A DNA stretch of 64,000 bases, from positions 310,001 through 374,000 of the forward strand of contig NZ_SMCS01000002.1 of the NCBI RefSeq assembly GCF_004342265.1, in the 5' to 3' direction. The stretch comes from Luteibacter rhizovicinus (lineage in GTDB: Bacteria > Pseudomonadota > Gammaproteobacteria > Xanthomonadales > Rhodanobacteraceae). Below the pieces are notes generated by a model. It saw nothing but the letters and a program-made list of their open reading frames with translations, was not told where the DNA came from and did no database searches. The position numbers and the translations under genes were made by a program. Below are positions 8,345 to 18,741 of the stretch, piece by piece (the stretch's first letter is position 1; every line of letters begins with the position of its first letter).

Positions 8345-9515
8345 GCTGTTTTTCCTGATAGGACTTGGGCGTGCAGCCGAGCTCGCGGCGAAACACGGTG
8401 TAGAGGTATTGCACCGACGTAAAGCCGCAGCGCTGCGCGATATCGGCATAGCTGGTTTCGCCTGCGGCGAGCATCGACTGCGCTCGTTCGATTTTGTGAC
8501 GCAGGATTTCCTGGTGAACACTGCGTTTCAGGCCCATCCGGAAGTGTTCCTCCAGCAGCGAACGCGAAACGCCTACGTAATCGGCGACCTGCTCGGTCTT
8601 GATGCCCAGGCAACCGTATTGCCGGATGTATTGCAGTGCCCGCATCACGTGCGGGCTACGCACCGTCTGGTGCCGGCTCGACGCCGCCGCGTCGATGCCA
8701 TCGGGCGGAACGACGACGCGTGCGTCGCGCCGGTCGATGCCCTGGAGCATCCCGTGCAACCATTCGGCCGCGGTGCGCCCCATCTGCACGGTGCCCTGTC
8801 GGATCGACGTCAACGGAATGCGGCACAGCGTGCGCGCCAGCGGATCGCTGTCGATGCCGATGATCGCGATCTGCTCGGGCACGGCGATGTCGGCCATCAT
8901 GCAGGCCTGGATGACCTGCCGCGCCCGTGCATCCGTTACCGCGATCAGGCCCACGGGCTTGGGCAGGTCGCGCAGCCATGCGATCAATGCGTCGGTGGAT
9001 TCGCTCCACCCCGCCGCGCTGGTCGCATGACCGCGGTAGATGCGTGCCGGCACACCATCGCCGACCACCGTCGTTGCGAATATGCGTTCGCGTTCCTGCG
9101 CCCAGCGGCTGGACGGAAGTTCCGGCAACGAATACAGCGCGAAGTTTCGCAAACCCTGCGCTACGAGGTGGTCGTAGCCGAGGCGGATCAGCTTCGCGTT
9201 GTCCGTCGCCACATAGGGAAGATTCGCGGGATAGCGCGCCGGGTCGGCATACGAGCCGCCCACCGCGACGATCGGAATGTCGACGGTCGCCAGGGCGTCG
9301 GCCACCTGCGGGTCGTCGTAGTCGGCGATGATCCCGTCGCCGGCCCAGTCGGCCAGACCGCCCAGCCGCGCACGGAAGTCCTCCTCGAGGAACAAATCCC
9401 ATGTCACGCGGGTGGAACTCAGGTAAGCGCCCACGCCGGCGATCACCTGCCGGTCGTAAACCTTGTTGGCGTTGAAAAGAAGCGCAATACGGTGCACGCC
9501 GCCCGATCCGACCAT
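8319..9515 (-). CDS. XylR-type AraC regulator of the xyloglucan locus
   Basis: 398 residues from ATG 9515, preceded by ggga-cggaggg. The first ~260 residues form a periplasmic-binding-protein-like ligand domain (HRIALLFNANKVYDRQVIAG, then VGGSYADPARYP, VTDARARQVI, IIGIDSDPLARTL), and the last ~110 hold an AraC double HTH (LGIKTEQVADYVGVSRSLLEEHF; TSYADIAQRCGFTSVQYLYTVFRRELG). This is the XylR architecture, which binds a sugar and activates transcription. It is clearly paralogous to the xylR at 49415. It lies head-to-head with the TonB receptor operon and shares a transcript with the fucosidase, so it probably controls the whole locus. Ligand could be xylose or a xyloglucan fragment. Confidence 0.9.
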   Translation of the reverse strand: MVGSGGVHRIALLFNANKVYDRQVIAGVGAYLSSTRVTWDLFLEEDFRARLGGLADWAGDGIIADYDDPQVADALATVDIPIVAVGGSYADPARYPANLPYVATDNAKLIRLGYDHLVAQGLRNFALYSLPELPSSRWAQERERIFATTVVGDGVPARIYRGHATSAAGWSESTDALIAWLRDLPKPVGLIAVTDARARQVIQACMMADIAVPEQIAIIGIDSDPLARTLCRIPLTSIRQGTVQMGRTAAEWLHGMLQGIDRRDARVVVPPDGIDAAASSRHQTVRSPHVMRALQYIRQYGCLGIKTEQVADYVGVSRSLLEEHFRMGLKRSVHQEILRHKIERAQSMLAAGETSYADIAQRCGFTSVQYLYTVFRRELGCTPKSYQEKQHALARLGH

Positions 9516-9968
9516 CCCTCCGTCCCTTCTCCATCCGCGCCCCCGCGCGGCCATGGGGTTGAAAACTACAGGCGAAGAGGCCCGTTCAGGCACATTTGCG
9601 GCAAACGCAAACGAAGAAACGTCAATCCCGATGAGCAATTTCGTAATTGTGTGAAGAGAGGCATCGCTCCAGCATGCAGCCCAGTCGCATGCCGCCCGTC
9701 GACGAGGGGCGACGGTATGGGATCAGGAGCCAGGGGAGGCTCGTCGGGAAGCGAAACGCTGGCAAAGCGGATCGCCTCGTGGGGCGTCAGGGGTGCGGAA
9801 CAGGACACCGGATCGGGGCCGGACGTCCGTCGGAAGCCCATCGCTCTCAAGTGATGCAGGAATGGCAAGCGCGCCGAAAGGGCCGCGCGGGCATGGGTAA
9901 CTGCGGAAAACGTCCGGCGGGCACAGCCTCCCGGAATGAACGAAAATATTTCGGGGAGAGCAATAAAT
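9516..9968. promoter_or_regulatory. Divergent control region between XylR-type regulator and TonB receptor
   Basis: About 450 bp with no convincing gene; frames here are shadows. It holds three palindromic signals: TTTGC-G-GCAAA at 9595-9605, the CAATT-N4-AATTG site at 9636-9649 shared with the xylA-xylR gap, and CGAAA-ATA-TTTCG at 9941-9953 just before the receptor's ribosome-binding site. Promoters for both directions must lie here but no convincing -35/-10 pair could be fixed by eye. Confidence 0.6.
9635..9649. promoter_or_regulatory. Candidate XylR-type operator
   Basis: gcaatttcgtaattg contains the perfect inverted repeat CAATT-TCGT-AATTG. Read on the minus strand (caattacgaaatt) it matches 12 of 13 bases of the site at 49296-49308 between xylA and xylR. 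Both sites sit beside genes for paralogous XylR-type regulators, so this is the best candidate for their shared recognition sequence. Confidence 0.5.
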
Positions 9969-12788
9969 ATGAATCACCGGTCCGAACAGACCAGGGTCCA
10001 GCGCGTCGACCAACGCCTGACCGTCGCCCGCCTGTCCGCGGGTATCGCCATCGCCATCGCCCTGCTGCAGGCACCGGTGCACGCCCAGGACGCAGCGCCC
10101 GCCGGAACGCAGGCCCAGACCGCGAAACCGGATACCCAAAAGAAGAAGACCGAGGCGCAAAAAAAAGCCGAGGCAAACAAGCAGGTCGATCCCACGGCCA
10201 CGGAGCTCGGCGGGATCACCGTCACCGGCGTGCGCGCCAGCCTCCAGTCGGCGGCATCGATCAAGCAGAACGCCGACCAGATCGTCGATTCGATCGTGGC
10301 GGAAGACATCGGCAAGCTGCCCGACAGCAACGTAGCCGAAGCGCTACAACGCATTTCGGGCATCCAGATCGACCGCAACTACGGCGAAGGCAGCAGCATC
10401 GCCATTCGCGGCCTGACCCAGGTGCGCACCGAGCTCAACGGCCGCGACTCATTCACCGCCAACGGCGGCCGCGCGCTGAGCTTCGAGGATGTTCCGTCCG
10501 AACTGCTTGCCGGCATCGACGTCTACAAGAATCCCTCGGCGGAAATCATCGAAGGCGGTCTGGGCGGCACGGTGAACCTGCGCACGCACAAACCGTTCGA
10601 TTTCGAAGGCAGAAAGCTCGCCGTTACCGGCGAGTACGATTACGGCGATCTGATCAGCAAGGGCAATCCGTCCGCGTCGGGTCTCTTCAGCAACCGCTGG
10701 AACACGGACATCGGCGAATTCGGCGTGCTGCTCGACGTCGCCTATCAGAAGCATGCCTTCCGTCAGGACGTCGTCTCCACCGAACCGTTCTATCAGGTCA
10801 ATGAAGGAAGCGGCGGTCCGGACACGATCTATCCGGGCTACGCAGGCCGGACCCTCAACGTGCCGCACGGCGGTGGCGTCGGCGAAACCTACGGCGATCG
10901 CAAGCGTCTGGGCACCGCGCTGGCACTGCAATGGCGTCCGAATGCCGAGTCCGAGCTATACCTGCAGGCGCTGCGTTCGGACTATAAGTTCCAGTGGAAG
11001 GATTATGCGGTCTTCGGCTACAGCAGCGCGAACGGCATGGTTCCCCAACCCGGCGCACCGTTCCAGTTCGGTCCGAACGGCGACTTCCAGAGCGGCACGT
11101 TCAGCGGCACGACCGATGCCGGCAGCGGCGCGTACAGCGCCGGCATCCCGGTCGACTCGAACTCCAGCCTGGCGACGCGTCACTCCAAGACCACCGACAT
11201 ATCGTGGGGCGGTTCGTGGAATGCGACGAACTCGCTGACGCTGAGCACCGACTTTCAGTACATCAAAGCCACGACGGATCAGTTGCGCTACATCCTGAAC
11301 ACGCACACCACCGCACCGTCGATGTTCCAGGATATCTCCGGCGGCATTCCGGTCATCACCGTGCCGCAGGGTTCGCTCACCGATCCTTCGACCCAGCAGA
11401 TGGGTTTCGCACTCGACGATCGCGACAAGAGCAAGGGCCGCGAATTCGCATGGCGTGCCGATGCCGAATACACCTTCGACAGCAATTTCCTCCAGTCGAT
11501 GAAGTTCGGTGTGCGTACCACGGATCGCAAGGCCGACACGCAGACCACGGGCTATCGCTTCAGCTACTTAGGCAAGGACCTGTCGACGCTTCCGTCGTCC
11601 ATGTGGATCGTCAATTCGTTTAACGACTTCTTCCGCGGCAACGCGAACACCTTCGGCGAAACCATCGCACCGAACCCGGCGCTGCTCTCCGATTATCCGG
11701 GTTCGCTCACGGCCCTCGGCATCACCGCCCCGCTTACCTATAACCCGTTCCTGGCCAACCACCAGAACGAGAAGACTTACGCGGCGTACGGCGTGCTGCG
11801 CTTCGGCTGGCGCATGTGGGACATTCCGGTCGACGGCAATATCGGCATGCGCGGCGTGCGCACGAAGGTCGGCACCTCCGGTTTCATGTCCGATCCGAAC
11901 GGTAGCGGCACGTACACCCCGCTGAGCGTCAACAGCACGTACAACTCCTACCTGCCCAGCCTGAACCTCAATATTCACCTGACCGATAAGCTGCAGTGGC
12001 GTTTCGCGGCGTCGAAGGCACTGACGCGTCCGAACTTCGACCAGCTGAATCCGACGCTTTCCCTGTCCACGCCCAATGCGAGCGGCGCGAACACCTTTAC
12101 CGGTTCCGCGGGCAATCCGAACCTTCAGCCGATGAAGGCCAGGCAGTACGACACGTCGCTGGAGTGGTACTACAACCCGACCAGCATGCTGTATGGCGCG
12201 CTGTTCTATAAGAGCGTGGACGGCTTCATCGCCAACGGCGTCTTCAACGAAACCTATAACGGCCAGGTCTACCAGGTCACCCGCCCGACCAACGGCGACA
12301 ACGGCATCATCAAGGGTGCCGAAACGGGCTACCAGACCTTCTTCGATTTCCTGCCGGAGCCGTTCAATGGCCTGGGCGTGCAGGCGAACTACACCTATGT
12401 GTACAGCAAGGCGCCGAGCCCGAGCGCGACCGATACATCCGGCCGCCCGTTGCAGGTTCCCCTCGAAGGCCTGTCGAAGAACAGTTACAACTTCATCCTG
12501 ATGTACGAAAAAGGCCCGGTTTCCGCGCGCGTCGCGTACAACTGGCGTAGCCAGTGGGTGGAAACGACAGCCGGTAACGGCACGGGCAACCTGCCGATCT
12601 ACGACAAGGCATTCGGCCAGGTGGATGCATCGGTTACCTATCACGTCACCGATGCGTTCTCGCTCACCGGTGCCGCGGTCAACCTGACCAATACGAAGCG
12701 TTCGACGATCTTCGGTCTGGACTCCCGTCCACGCGATGTGCAGATCAACGATCGTCTGTTCAGTCTGAAGGCGCAGTTCACCTTCTGA
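9969..12788 (+). CDS. TonB-dependent receptor, xyloglucan oligosaccharide uptake
   Basis: 939 residues from ATG 9969, with ggggagag about 10 bases upstream (an ATG at 9936 is less well placed). Outer-membrane gated barrel: signal peptide ending PVHAQ-D, a Lys-rich linker, plug domain with the pattern GGITVTGVRASLQSAASIKQ, DSIVAEDIGKLPDSNVAEAL, NRGL-like SSIAIRGLTQVRTELNGRD and VYKNPSAEIIEGGLGGTVNL, then a ~750-residue barrel ending in aromatic ...FSLKAQFTF, as outer-membrane proteins do. The plug pattern belongs to the Xanthomonas/Caulobacter carbohydrate receptor group. First gene of the plus-strand glycosidase run; a strong hairpin follows its stop. Confidence 0.93.
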   Translation: MNHRSEQTRVQRVDQRLTVARLSAGIAIAIALLQAPVHAQDAAPAGTQAQTAKPDTQKKKTEAQKKAEANKQVDPTATELGGITVTGVRASLQSAASIKQNADQIVDSIVAEDIGKLPDSNVAEALQRISGIQIDRNYGEGSSIAIRGLTQVRTELNGRDSFTANGGRALSFEDVPSELLAGIDVYKNPSAEIIEGGLGGTVNLRTHKPFDFEGRKLAVTGEYDYGDLISKGNPSASGLFSNRWNTDIGEFGVLLDVAYQKHAFRQDVVSTEPFYQVNEGSGGPDTIYPGYAGRTLNVPHGGGVGETYGDRKRLGTALALQWRPNAESELYLQALRSDYKFQWKDYAVFGYSSANGMVPQPGAPFQFGPNGDFQSGTFSGTTDAGSGAYSAGIPVDSNSSLATRHSKTTDISWGGSWNATNSLTLSTDFQYIKATTDQLRYILNTHTTAPSMFQDISGGIPVITVPQGSLTDPSTQQMGFALDDRDKSKGREFAWRADAEYTFDSNFLQSMKFGVRTTDRKADTQTTGYRFSYLGKDLSTLPSSMWIVNSFNDFFRGNANTFGETIAPNPALLSDYPGSLTALGITAPLTYNPFLANHQNEKTYAAYGVLRFGWRMWDIPVDGNIGMRGVRTKVGTSGFMSDPNGSGTYTPLSVNSTYNSYLPSLNLNIHLTDKLQWRFAASKALTRPNFDQLNPTLSLSTPNASGANTFTGSAGNPNLQPMKARQYDTSLEWYYNPTSMLYGALFYKSVDGFIANGVFNETYNGQVYQVTRPTNGDNGIIKGAETGYQTFFDFLPEPFNGLGVQANYTYVYSKAPSPSATDTSGRPLQVPLEGLSKNSYNFILMYEKGPVSARVAYNWRSQWVETTAGNGTGNLPIYDKAFGQVDASVTYHVTDAFSLTGAAVNLTNTKRSTIFGLDSRPRDVQINDRLFSLKAQFTF

Positions 12789-12799
12789 CAATGCAGGAC

Positions 12800-12828
12800 C
12801 CGGCAGCCCGCCCCGAGCGGGCTGCCGG
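12800..12828 (+). other. Strong hairpin between TonB receptor and GH74 genes
   Basis: A perfect 12-bp stem (ccggcagcccgc / gcgggctgccgg) with a 5-base loop lies directly after the receptor stop. There is no T-run after it, so it is not a standard intrinsic terminator. Such stems often protect the 3' end of an abundant upstream message or partly attenuate read-through, which would let the receptor be made in excess over the downstream hydrolases. Confidence 0.7.
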
Positions 12829-12853
12829 CATGTAGTGGCTTACGGGGAGAAGG

Positions 12854-15067
12854 ATGGGCACGTACCGACGATGGCGGTCATGGCACAGCGCGTTGCTGAC
12901 GATAGCGGCCGGGCTGATATCGACCGGCCCGCTGTCGACCGGTGCATCCGCGCGCGATGCCGTTCCATACACATGGAACAGCGTGCGCATCGGCGGCGGC
13001 GGATACGTCAGCGGCCTTTCCTGCCACCCGCGCGTGAAAGGCCTCTGCTATGCGCGCACCGACGTCGGAGGCGCCTACCGCTGGGATGCGGCAAAGACGC
13101 GATGGATACCGCTGACCGACTGGATCGACGCGGACGATGTCAACCTGGCCGGTATCGACAGCCTCGCGTTCGATCCGTCCGACCCCGAGCGGCTCTATCT
13201 GGCCGCCGGCACCTATACAACGGAACAAGCGGGCAACGGCGCAATCCTCCGTTCCGACGATCGCGGCGCGACGTTCCAGCGCACCGACCTCCCCTTCAAG
13301 CTCGGCGGTAACGAACTGGGTCGCGGCAACGGCGAACGCTTGTCCGTGAATCCCATCGACGGTCGCCAGCTGATGTTCGGTTCGCGCGGCGCGGGTCTGT
13401 GGCGCAGCGACGACCGCGGTGCGACCTGGCGACATGTCGATAGTTTTCCCGCCGTCGCGACCGCGCCTTCCTCCACGGCGGAAAACAGTTGGCGACGGCA
13501 GTCCATCGGTATCGTGTTCACCGTCTTCGACACGTCGACCGTCTATGCCGGTGTGTCGACACGCGAGACCTCGCTGTTCGAATCCAGCGACGGCGGCAAC
13601 GCATGGCAACCGGTGCAGGGACAGCCGACAGGTCTGCGTCCTACCCATATGCGCGCCGATGGCCGTGGCGGCTGGTATCTGACTTACGGTGACGAACCGG
13701 GTCCCGACGAGATGAACGACGGCGCGATATGGCATTACGAGCCGAAGAGTCATGCGTGGACCGACGTGACGCCTATTCCGCGCGACGGCAAGCCCAGCGG
13801 CTTCGGCTGGGGCGATATCGCCGTCGACACGAAGAACCCCGACCGCCTGCTGGCCAGCACGCATGCCCACTACAAGCCTGCCGGCGATCTGCTGTTTCGC
13901 AGTACCGACGCCGGCAAGCACTGGACGGAGGTATTCGCCCGCTCCGACTTCGAGCACGACAGCGCCATCTGGACGCGCGACCACATACCGCACTGGATGA
14001 CGACGGTCGTCATCGATCCCTTCGACAGCGATCACGCGATGTTCGTCACCGGATACGGCATCTGGGCCTCGCGAAACCTGCTTGCCTTCGACAGCGGCGC
14101 GCGGGCCTCGTGGTGGTTTCAGGACGATGGTCTCGAGGAAACCGTACCGCTTGGACTGGCGAGTCCAGCCAAGGGTCCGCCGCTGATAAGTGCCGTCGGC
14201 GACCTCGACGGATTCCGCCACGACGACCTGACCCGCGCACCGCTGCAACTCGCCGGTCCGCCGCGTTACATGAATTCCGAAAGCATCGACGTCGCGGGCA
14301 ACGCGCAGGACATCGTCGTTCGCGCGGGACGCATTCGTGGCACCCCCACGACGGCACGGGCGGCCTGGTCCACCGATGGCGGACGCTCCTGGACTGCTTT
14401 CGCCAGCGAGCCCGACGACGGTGCCGGTGCGGGCACGATCGCCGTGGCGGCCGATGGCGTTGCGATGCTGTGGATGCCGGTGCAGGCGCGCACCGCATGG
14501 CTGACCGTCGATCGCGGCGCGCACTGGACACGTACCGGTGGCGTGCCGGTCAGGTCGCGCGTCTTCGCCGACCGCGTCGATCCGAAGCGCTTCTATGCGT
14601 GGTCGCCGATCGACGGCCGGCTGTATGTCAGCCGCGATGGCGGCCACGTATTCGCGGCCGTAGCCGGCGAATTCGCCGACGCGCTGGCCGCGGAAGCCGG
14701 CGAAGCATACGCCACGCCGGGCAAAGCCGGCGACTTGTGGTTCGCCAGCGCCACGGGCGGCCTCATCCACGGCGACAGCGACGGCCGGTTGATCGGCCGC
14801 GCCGCGCATATCGACATCGCCGATTCGCTGGGTTTCGGCAAATCGTCTCCCGACAGCACCACGTCCACGTTATTCGTCGCAGGCAAGCGCGACGGGAAAC
14901 GTGGCCTCTATCGCTCAACCGACGACGGTGCGAGCTGGGTAAGAATCAATGACGACACACACCAGTTCGGCCGCATCGGACACGTCACAGGCGACCCGCG
15001 CCTCTTCGGACGCGTGTATTTCGCCACGGGAGGTCGTGGGATTTTTTATGGCGATGAACACAAGTAA
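12854..15067 (+). CDS. GH74 xyloglucan-specific endo-beta-1,4-glucanase
   Basis: 737 residues; ggggagaagg immediately precedes the ATG. Signal peptide up to about GASARDA. GH74 enzymes are two seven-bladed propellers that cut the xyloglucan backbone with inversion. The family opening is present: YTWNSVRIGGGGYVSGLSCH, then ARTDVGGAYRWD with a catalytic Asp at residue 70; a second catalytic Asp is likely in FGWGDIAVD. Repeated BNR/Asp-box motifs (SDDRGATFQRT, SDDRGATWRH, STDGGRSWTA, SRDGGHVFAA, STDDGASWVR) mark the blades. It would generate the oligosaccharides imported by the upstream receptor. Confidence 0.93.
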   Translation: MGTYRRWRSWHSALLTIAAGLISTGPLSTGASARDAVPYTWNSVRIGGGGYVSGLSCHPRVKGLCYARTDVGGAYRWDAAKTRWIPLTDWIDADDVNLAGIDSLAFDPSDPERLYLAAGTYTTEQAGNGAILRSDDRGATFQRTDLPFKLGGNELGRGNGERLSVNPIDGRQLMFGSRGAGLWRSDDRGATWRHVDSFPAVATAPSSTAENSWRRQSIGIVFTVFDTSTVYAGVSTRETSLFESSDGGNAWQPVQGQPTGLRPTHMRADGRGGWYLTYGDEPGPDEMNDGAIWHYEPKSHAWTDVTPIPRDGKPSGFGWGDIAVDTKNPDRLLASTHAHYKPAGDLLFRSTDAGKHWTEVFARSDFEHDSAIWTRDHIPHWMTTVVIDPFDSDHAMFVTGYGIWASRNLLAFDSGARASWWFQDDGLEETVPLGLASPAKGPPLISAVGDLDGFRHDDLTRAPLQLAGPPRYMNSESIDVAGNAQDIVVRAGRIRGTPTTARAAWSTDGGRSWTAFASEPDDGAGAGTIAVAADGVAMLWMPVQARTAWLTVDRGAHWTRTGGVPVRSRVFADRVDPKRFYAWSPIDGRLYVSRDGGHVFAAVAGEFADALAAEAGEAYATPGKAGDLWFASATGGLIHGDSDGRLIGRAAHIDIADSLGFGKSSPDSTTSTLFVAGKRDGKRGLYRSTDDGASWVRINDDTHQFGRIGHVTGDPRLFGRVYFATGGRGIFYGDEHK

Positions 15068-15086
15068 CCGGAAGCACACCTACCTT

Positions 15087-15223
15087 GTAGGAGCCCGCTT
15101 GCGGGCGAAAGCCAACGGAGCGAGGAAGACCGATGCTCACATCGCGAGCCCGACCTTCTGGCTGCGAATGCCGCGCATATCTTCTCCGCTTCGTCGGCTT
15201 TCGCCCGCAAGCGGGCTCCTACA
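15087..15223. repeat. Family-A REPIN overlapping the acetylesterase start
   Basis: Arms 15087-15113 and 15197-15223 are perfect 27-bp complements, each containing the unit taggagcccgcttgcgggcg. Flanking bases (cacacct / aggtgtg) extend the pairing with a short bulge. The right arm is translated as part of the signal peptide of the next gene. This is a variant of the element at 6528-6666. Confidence 0.85.
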
Positions 15224-17135
15224 GGTGTGCTTGCTGCTTCTGTTGCCCCTCAGCGCCCACGCCCAACTCGACCTTCCCCTCGTCTACTCCACCGGCACCG
15301 TCCTTCAACGCGACCAGCCCATGCATGTCTGGGGCTGGTCGACACCGGGCTCGATCGTCCGCGCGACATTCGACGGCAAGAATGCCAAAGCAAAAACCGG
15401 CACCGACGGCCGCTTCGACATCGCCCTCCCCGCACACAAAGCCGGCGGCCCGTACGTTCTCGCCATCGACAACGGCAAGGAACATCGCGACATAAGCGAC
15501 GTCCTCGTCGGCGACGTCTGGCTCTGCTCCGGCCAGTCGAACATGGAATTCATGGTGTCGCAGACCCGCGATGCGGAAAACGAAATCGCGAATGGCAACG
15601 ACTCCGCGATACGTCATTTCAAAATCCCCGACTCATGGGCGCCCACCCCCGAGGATCGCCTCGCCGGTGGCGAGTGGATTGCCGCCTCACCCGCGAGCGT
15701 CGGCAAGTTCTCCGCCGCATGCTGGTTCTTCGCACGCGAGATGAAGGCAAAGAGCGGCGTAGCGCAGGGACTGGTCAACAGCACCTGGGGCGGCAGCCGC
15801 ATCGAAGCCTGGATGAATGCGGCCACGGCCGGCGTCCGCGCCGACGATGTCGCCGCGCGCATGAAAAAGATGGACGCCGACGAGCAACGGGCGACGGACG
15901 CAACGCGTCAGCGCCTTGCCCGCTGGAGCAACCCGGCGCCGCATACCGGCGCGGCATGGTCCTCGCCGGATCTCGACACGAAAGACTGGGTATCGATCAC
16001 CGTCCCGGGCTACTGGGAAACCCAGGGCTATTACGGCATGGACGGAACGGCCTGGTATCGCACCACGTTTACGCTGACCGCGCGGGAAGCGAAGCAAGGT
16101 ATCACCCTCGGCCTCGGAACCATCGACGATTCGGACACCAGCTTCGTCAACGGAACGCAGGTCGGCGAAACGAAGGCGAAATGGAACGGCGTACGCGCCT
16201 ATCGCGTCGACCCGGCGATCCTGCATGCGGGAACGAACACGATTGCCATCAAGGTCGTGGATCTCGGCGCAAACGGTGGCATCTATGGCGAGGCGAATCT
16301 GCTTTACGTCCAGCCCGAAGGCGGCGAGAAGCGTCCCCTGAAAGGGCCATGGCTGTTCCGGCCAGATACCGTCACGGTGACTGCCGCCGAAGGAAAGAAC
16401 CAGCTCGCGACACTGCTTTACAACAAGATGATCCACCCGCTCATCGGCTTCCCGCTGCGCGGCGTGCTCTGGTATCAGGGCGAAGCAAACGCCAACAAGG
16501 GCGAAGCATTGGCCTATCGCGAACAGTTCGCCGGCCTGATCGGTCAGTGGCGAGGCGAATGGAAAACACCCGGCCTGCCCGTCGTCTGGGTGCAACTGGC
16601 CAACTGGATATCCGGCAACGACACACCGGACGAAAGCCCATGGGCCGAACTGCGCGAATCGCAGTCCGCGAATCTGGCGCTGCCAGCAACCGGCGAAGCG
16701 GTCATCATCGACATCGGTAATCCGAAAGACATTCATCCGACGAACAAGCAGGACGTCGGACACCGGCTAGCGCTCGCCATGCGCCATGCCGCATTCGGCG
16801 ACATGGCACCGTGGTCGGGTCCGCGCTATCGCGATCTGAAGATCGACGGTGCCAACGCCAGCATCGGCTTCGATCTGTACGGCGGCAAGCTTGCCGTCCG
16901 TAGCGGCGACGCGCCGGCAGGTTTCGAAATCGCCGGCGCCGACCGCCGCTTCCATCCCGCCACGGCACGGATCGAAGGCGACCGCGTCATCGTTGCCAGC
17001 GGCGCCGTCTCCCATCCCGTCGCCGTGCGCTACGCGTGGAGCGACAACCCCGAACAGGCCAATCTGACGAACGGCGAAGGCCTTCCCGCGTCGCCGTTCC
17101 GCACGGAAAGCGCGACTCAACGGAGTCACCGATGA
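15168..17135 (+). CDS. secreted SGNH acetylesterase (sialate O-acetylesterase family), xyloglucan deacetylase
   Basis: 655 residues if the ATG at 15168 is used. That choice gives an n-region [10 protein letters not shown], a hydrophobic core [14 protein letters not shown] and an AHA-Q cleavage site; the frame is open upstream to 14949 but that part overlaps the GH74 gene and a repeat. The SASA/SGNH domain shows CSGQSNMEF (catalytic Ser124), [23 protein letters not shown] and [10 protein letters not shown], which carries the catalytic His. A beta-sandwich galactose-binding-like insert lies between residues ~260 and 400. In xanthomonads a related enzyme removes acetyl groups from xyloglucan. 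No clear Shine-Dalgarno; its stop overlaps the next start (ATGA). Confidence 0.82.
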   Translation: MPRISSPLRRLSPASGLLQVCLLLLLPLSAHAQLDLPLVYSTGTVLQRDQPMHVWGWSTPGSIVRATFDGKNAKAKTGTDGRFDIALPAHKAGGPYVLAIDNGKEHRDISDVLVGDVWLCSGQSNMEFMVSQTRDAENEIANGNDSAIRHFKIPDSWAPTPEDRLAGGEWIAASPASVGKFSAACWFFAREMKAKSGVAQGLVNSTWGGSRIEAWMNAATAGVRADDVAARMKKMDADEQRATDATRQRLARWSNPAPHTGAAWSSPDLDTKDWVSITVPGYWETQGYYGMDGTAWYRTTFTLTAREAKQGITLGLGTIDDSDTSFVNGTQVGETKAKWNGVRAYRVDPAILHAGTNTIAIKVVDLGANGGIYGEANLLYVQPEGGEKRPLKGPWLFRPDTVTVTAAEGKNQLATLLYNKMIHPLIGFPLRGVLWYQGEANANKGEALAYREQFAGLIGQWRGEWKTPGLPVVWVQLANWISGNDTPDESPWAELRESQSANLALPATGEAVIIDIGNPKDIHPTNKQDVGHRLALAMRHAAFGDMAPWSGPRYRDLKIDGANASIGFDLYGGKLAVRSGDAPAGFEIAGADRRFHPATARIEGDRVIVASGAVSHPVAVRYAWSDNPEQANLTNGEGLPASPFRTESATQRSHR

Positions 17136-18730
17136 AACGAAGCACACTGACCGGCGCGCTGCTCGTCGCACTCGCCATCTGCGGAGCGGGCTGGGCCACC
17201 GAGATGCCGCGCATGGCAAGCGAGAATGGACGCCACGCGCTGATGGTCGACGGCAAACCGTTCCTCGTGCTCGGCGCGCAGGTCAACAATTCCAGCGCGT
17301 GGCCCGCGATGCTCGACAAAGTCTGGCCTGCGATAGGCCAGATACATGCCAATACCGTGCAGGTCCCCATCGCATGGGAGCAGATCGAGCCCACCGAAGG
17401 CCGGTACGATTTCAGCTTTCTCGACACGCTGGTGACGCAGGCACGCGAGCACAATGTGCGGCTCGTGCTGCTGTGGTTCGCCACGTGGAAAAACAACGGT
17501 CCGAACTACGCACCTGCCTGGGTGAAACTGGATAACACCCGTTTCCCGCGCGTGATCAATCGCGAAGGCAAGACACTGGGATCGCTGTCGCCGCATGCTC
17601 CCGCCACGCTGGAAGCCGACCGCAAAGCCTTCGTCGAGCTGATGAAGCACCTGCGCGTTATCGACGGCGACCGCCATACCGTCATCATGATGCAGGTGGA
17701 AAACGAGTCGGGGACGTATGGCACCGATCGCGACCACTCGCCCACCGCCGACAAGCTCTTCGCCGGTGCAGTGCCCGATGCGTTGCTGAAGCGGGATGGT
17801 AAAAAACCCGGCACGTGGCAACAGGTCTACGGCGCCAACGCGGCGGAGTTCTTCCACGCGTGGTCCGTCGCGCACTTCATCGAACAGGTCGCCCATGCGG
17901 GCAAGGCGGTCTACGACCTTCCGATGTATGCCAACGCGGCCCTGCGCGATCCGTTCAAGCCCGGTCCGCCGGGTGGTTACTCCAGCGGCGGTCCCACGGA
18001 CAACGTACTTGATGTCTGGAAGGCGGCGGCGCCTTCGCTCGACCTGCTGGCACCGGATATCTATATGCCGGAGTACGACAGGTACACGGCCGTGCTCGAT
18101 CGCTACGCCCGGCCGGACAACGCACTGTTCGTCGCCGAAACCGGCAACGCGAAACCGTATGCACGCTATATATTCGCGGCGCTCGGCAAACGCGGCATCG
18201 GCTTCTCGCCATTCGGCATGGACTTCACAGGCTATGCGAACTACCCGCTCGGCGCGCGCAAAGTCGATAGCGAAACGATCGATGCGTTCGCGGACAACTA
18301 CAAACTGATCGGACCCCTCGCCGGCGTACTCGCCGAGCTGTCGTGGCAAGGCAAGGTCTGGGGTGTCGCCGAGCCCGTCGACCGGCATACCCAGGATATC
18401 GATCTCGGCGACTGGTCCGCGCACATCGGCTACGGCCAGCCGCAGTTCGGTGTCGATCCGGCACCCGGCAATGCCGAGCCCGTCGGTGGCGTGCTGATCG
18501 GCCAGATCGGCAAGGACGAATACCTCGTCACAGGCCGCCACGCACGCGTGAACTTCGGGAACGGGAAAGCAAACCCCGGGCGCAATTTCATTCTTGCGCG
18601 CGTCGAGGAAGGTCATTACGAGAACGGACGCTGGATCTTCGATCGCCTGTGGAATGGCGACCAGACCGACTACGGCCTCAACTTCACCGACGTGCCGCAG
18701 GTGCTGCACGTCAAACTCGCTACGTTCTGA
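17132..18730 (+). CDS. GH35 beta-galactosidase, secreted
   Basis: 532 residues. The start ATG overlaps the stop of the acetylesterase by 4 bases, indicating translational coupling; it opens a signal peptide ending near GWATE. GH35 enzymes release beta-galactose with retention. Acid/base Glu192 lies in MMQVENESG and nucleophile Glu336 in [25 protein letters not shown] is another family block. The C-terminal ~130 residues match the DUF5597-like end of GanA-type proteins ([17 protein letters not shown]). In this locus the substrate is expected to be galactose on xyloglucan side chains, exposed after defucosylation. Confidence 0.92.
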   Translation: MKRSTLTGALLVALAICGAGWATEMPRMASENGRHALMVDGKPFLVLGAQVNNSSAWPAMLDKVWPAIGQIHANTVQVPIAWEQIEPTEGRYDFSFLDTLVTQAREHNVRLVLLWFATWKNNGPNYAPAWVKLDNTRFPRVINREGKTLGSLSPHAPATLEADRKAFVELMKHLRVIDGDRHTVIMMQVENESGTYGTDRDHSPTADKLFAGAVPDALLKRDGKKPGTWQQVYGANAAEFFHAWSVAHFIEQVAHAGKAVYDLPMYANAALRDPFKPGPPGGYSSGGPTDNVLDVWKAAAPSLDLLAPDIYMPEYDRYTAVLDRYARPDNALFVAETGNAKPYARYIFAALGKRGIGFSPFGMDFTGYANYPLGARKVDSETIDAFADNYKLIGPLAGVLAELSWQGKVWGVAEPVDRHTQDIDLGDWSAHIGYGQPQFGVDPAPGNAEPVGGVLIGQIGKDEYLVTGRHARVNFGNGKANPGRNFILARVEEGHYENGRWIFDRLWNGDQTDYGLNFTDVPQVLHVKLATF

Positions 18731-18741
18731 AGGAAGTCACG

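Noticed and set aside
9566-9868. 100-codon minus-strand frame in the divergent control region
   Set aside because: No ribosome-binding site, no domain, and it lies across the palindromic control sites.
12878-14809. 643-codon open frame on the minus strand inside the GH74 gene
   Set aside because: Composition is Arg/Gly/Ala-rich with no domain, and it mirrors codon bias of the plus-strand GH74 gene, which has full family motifs and a signal peptide.
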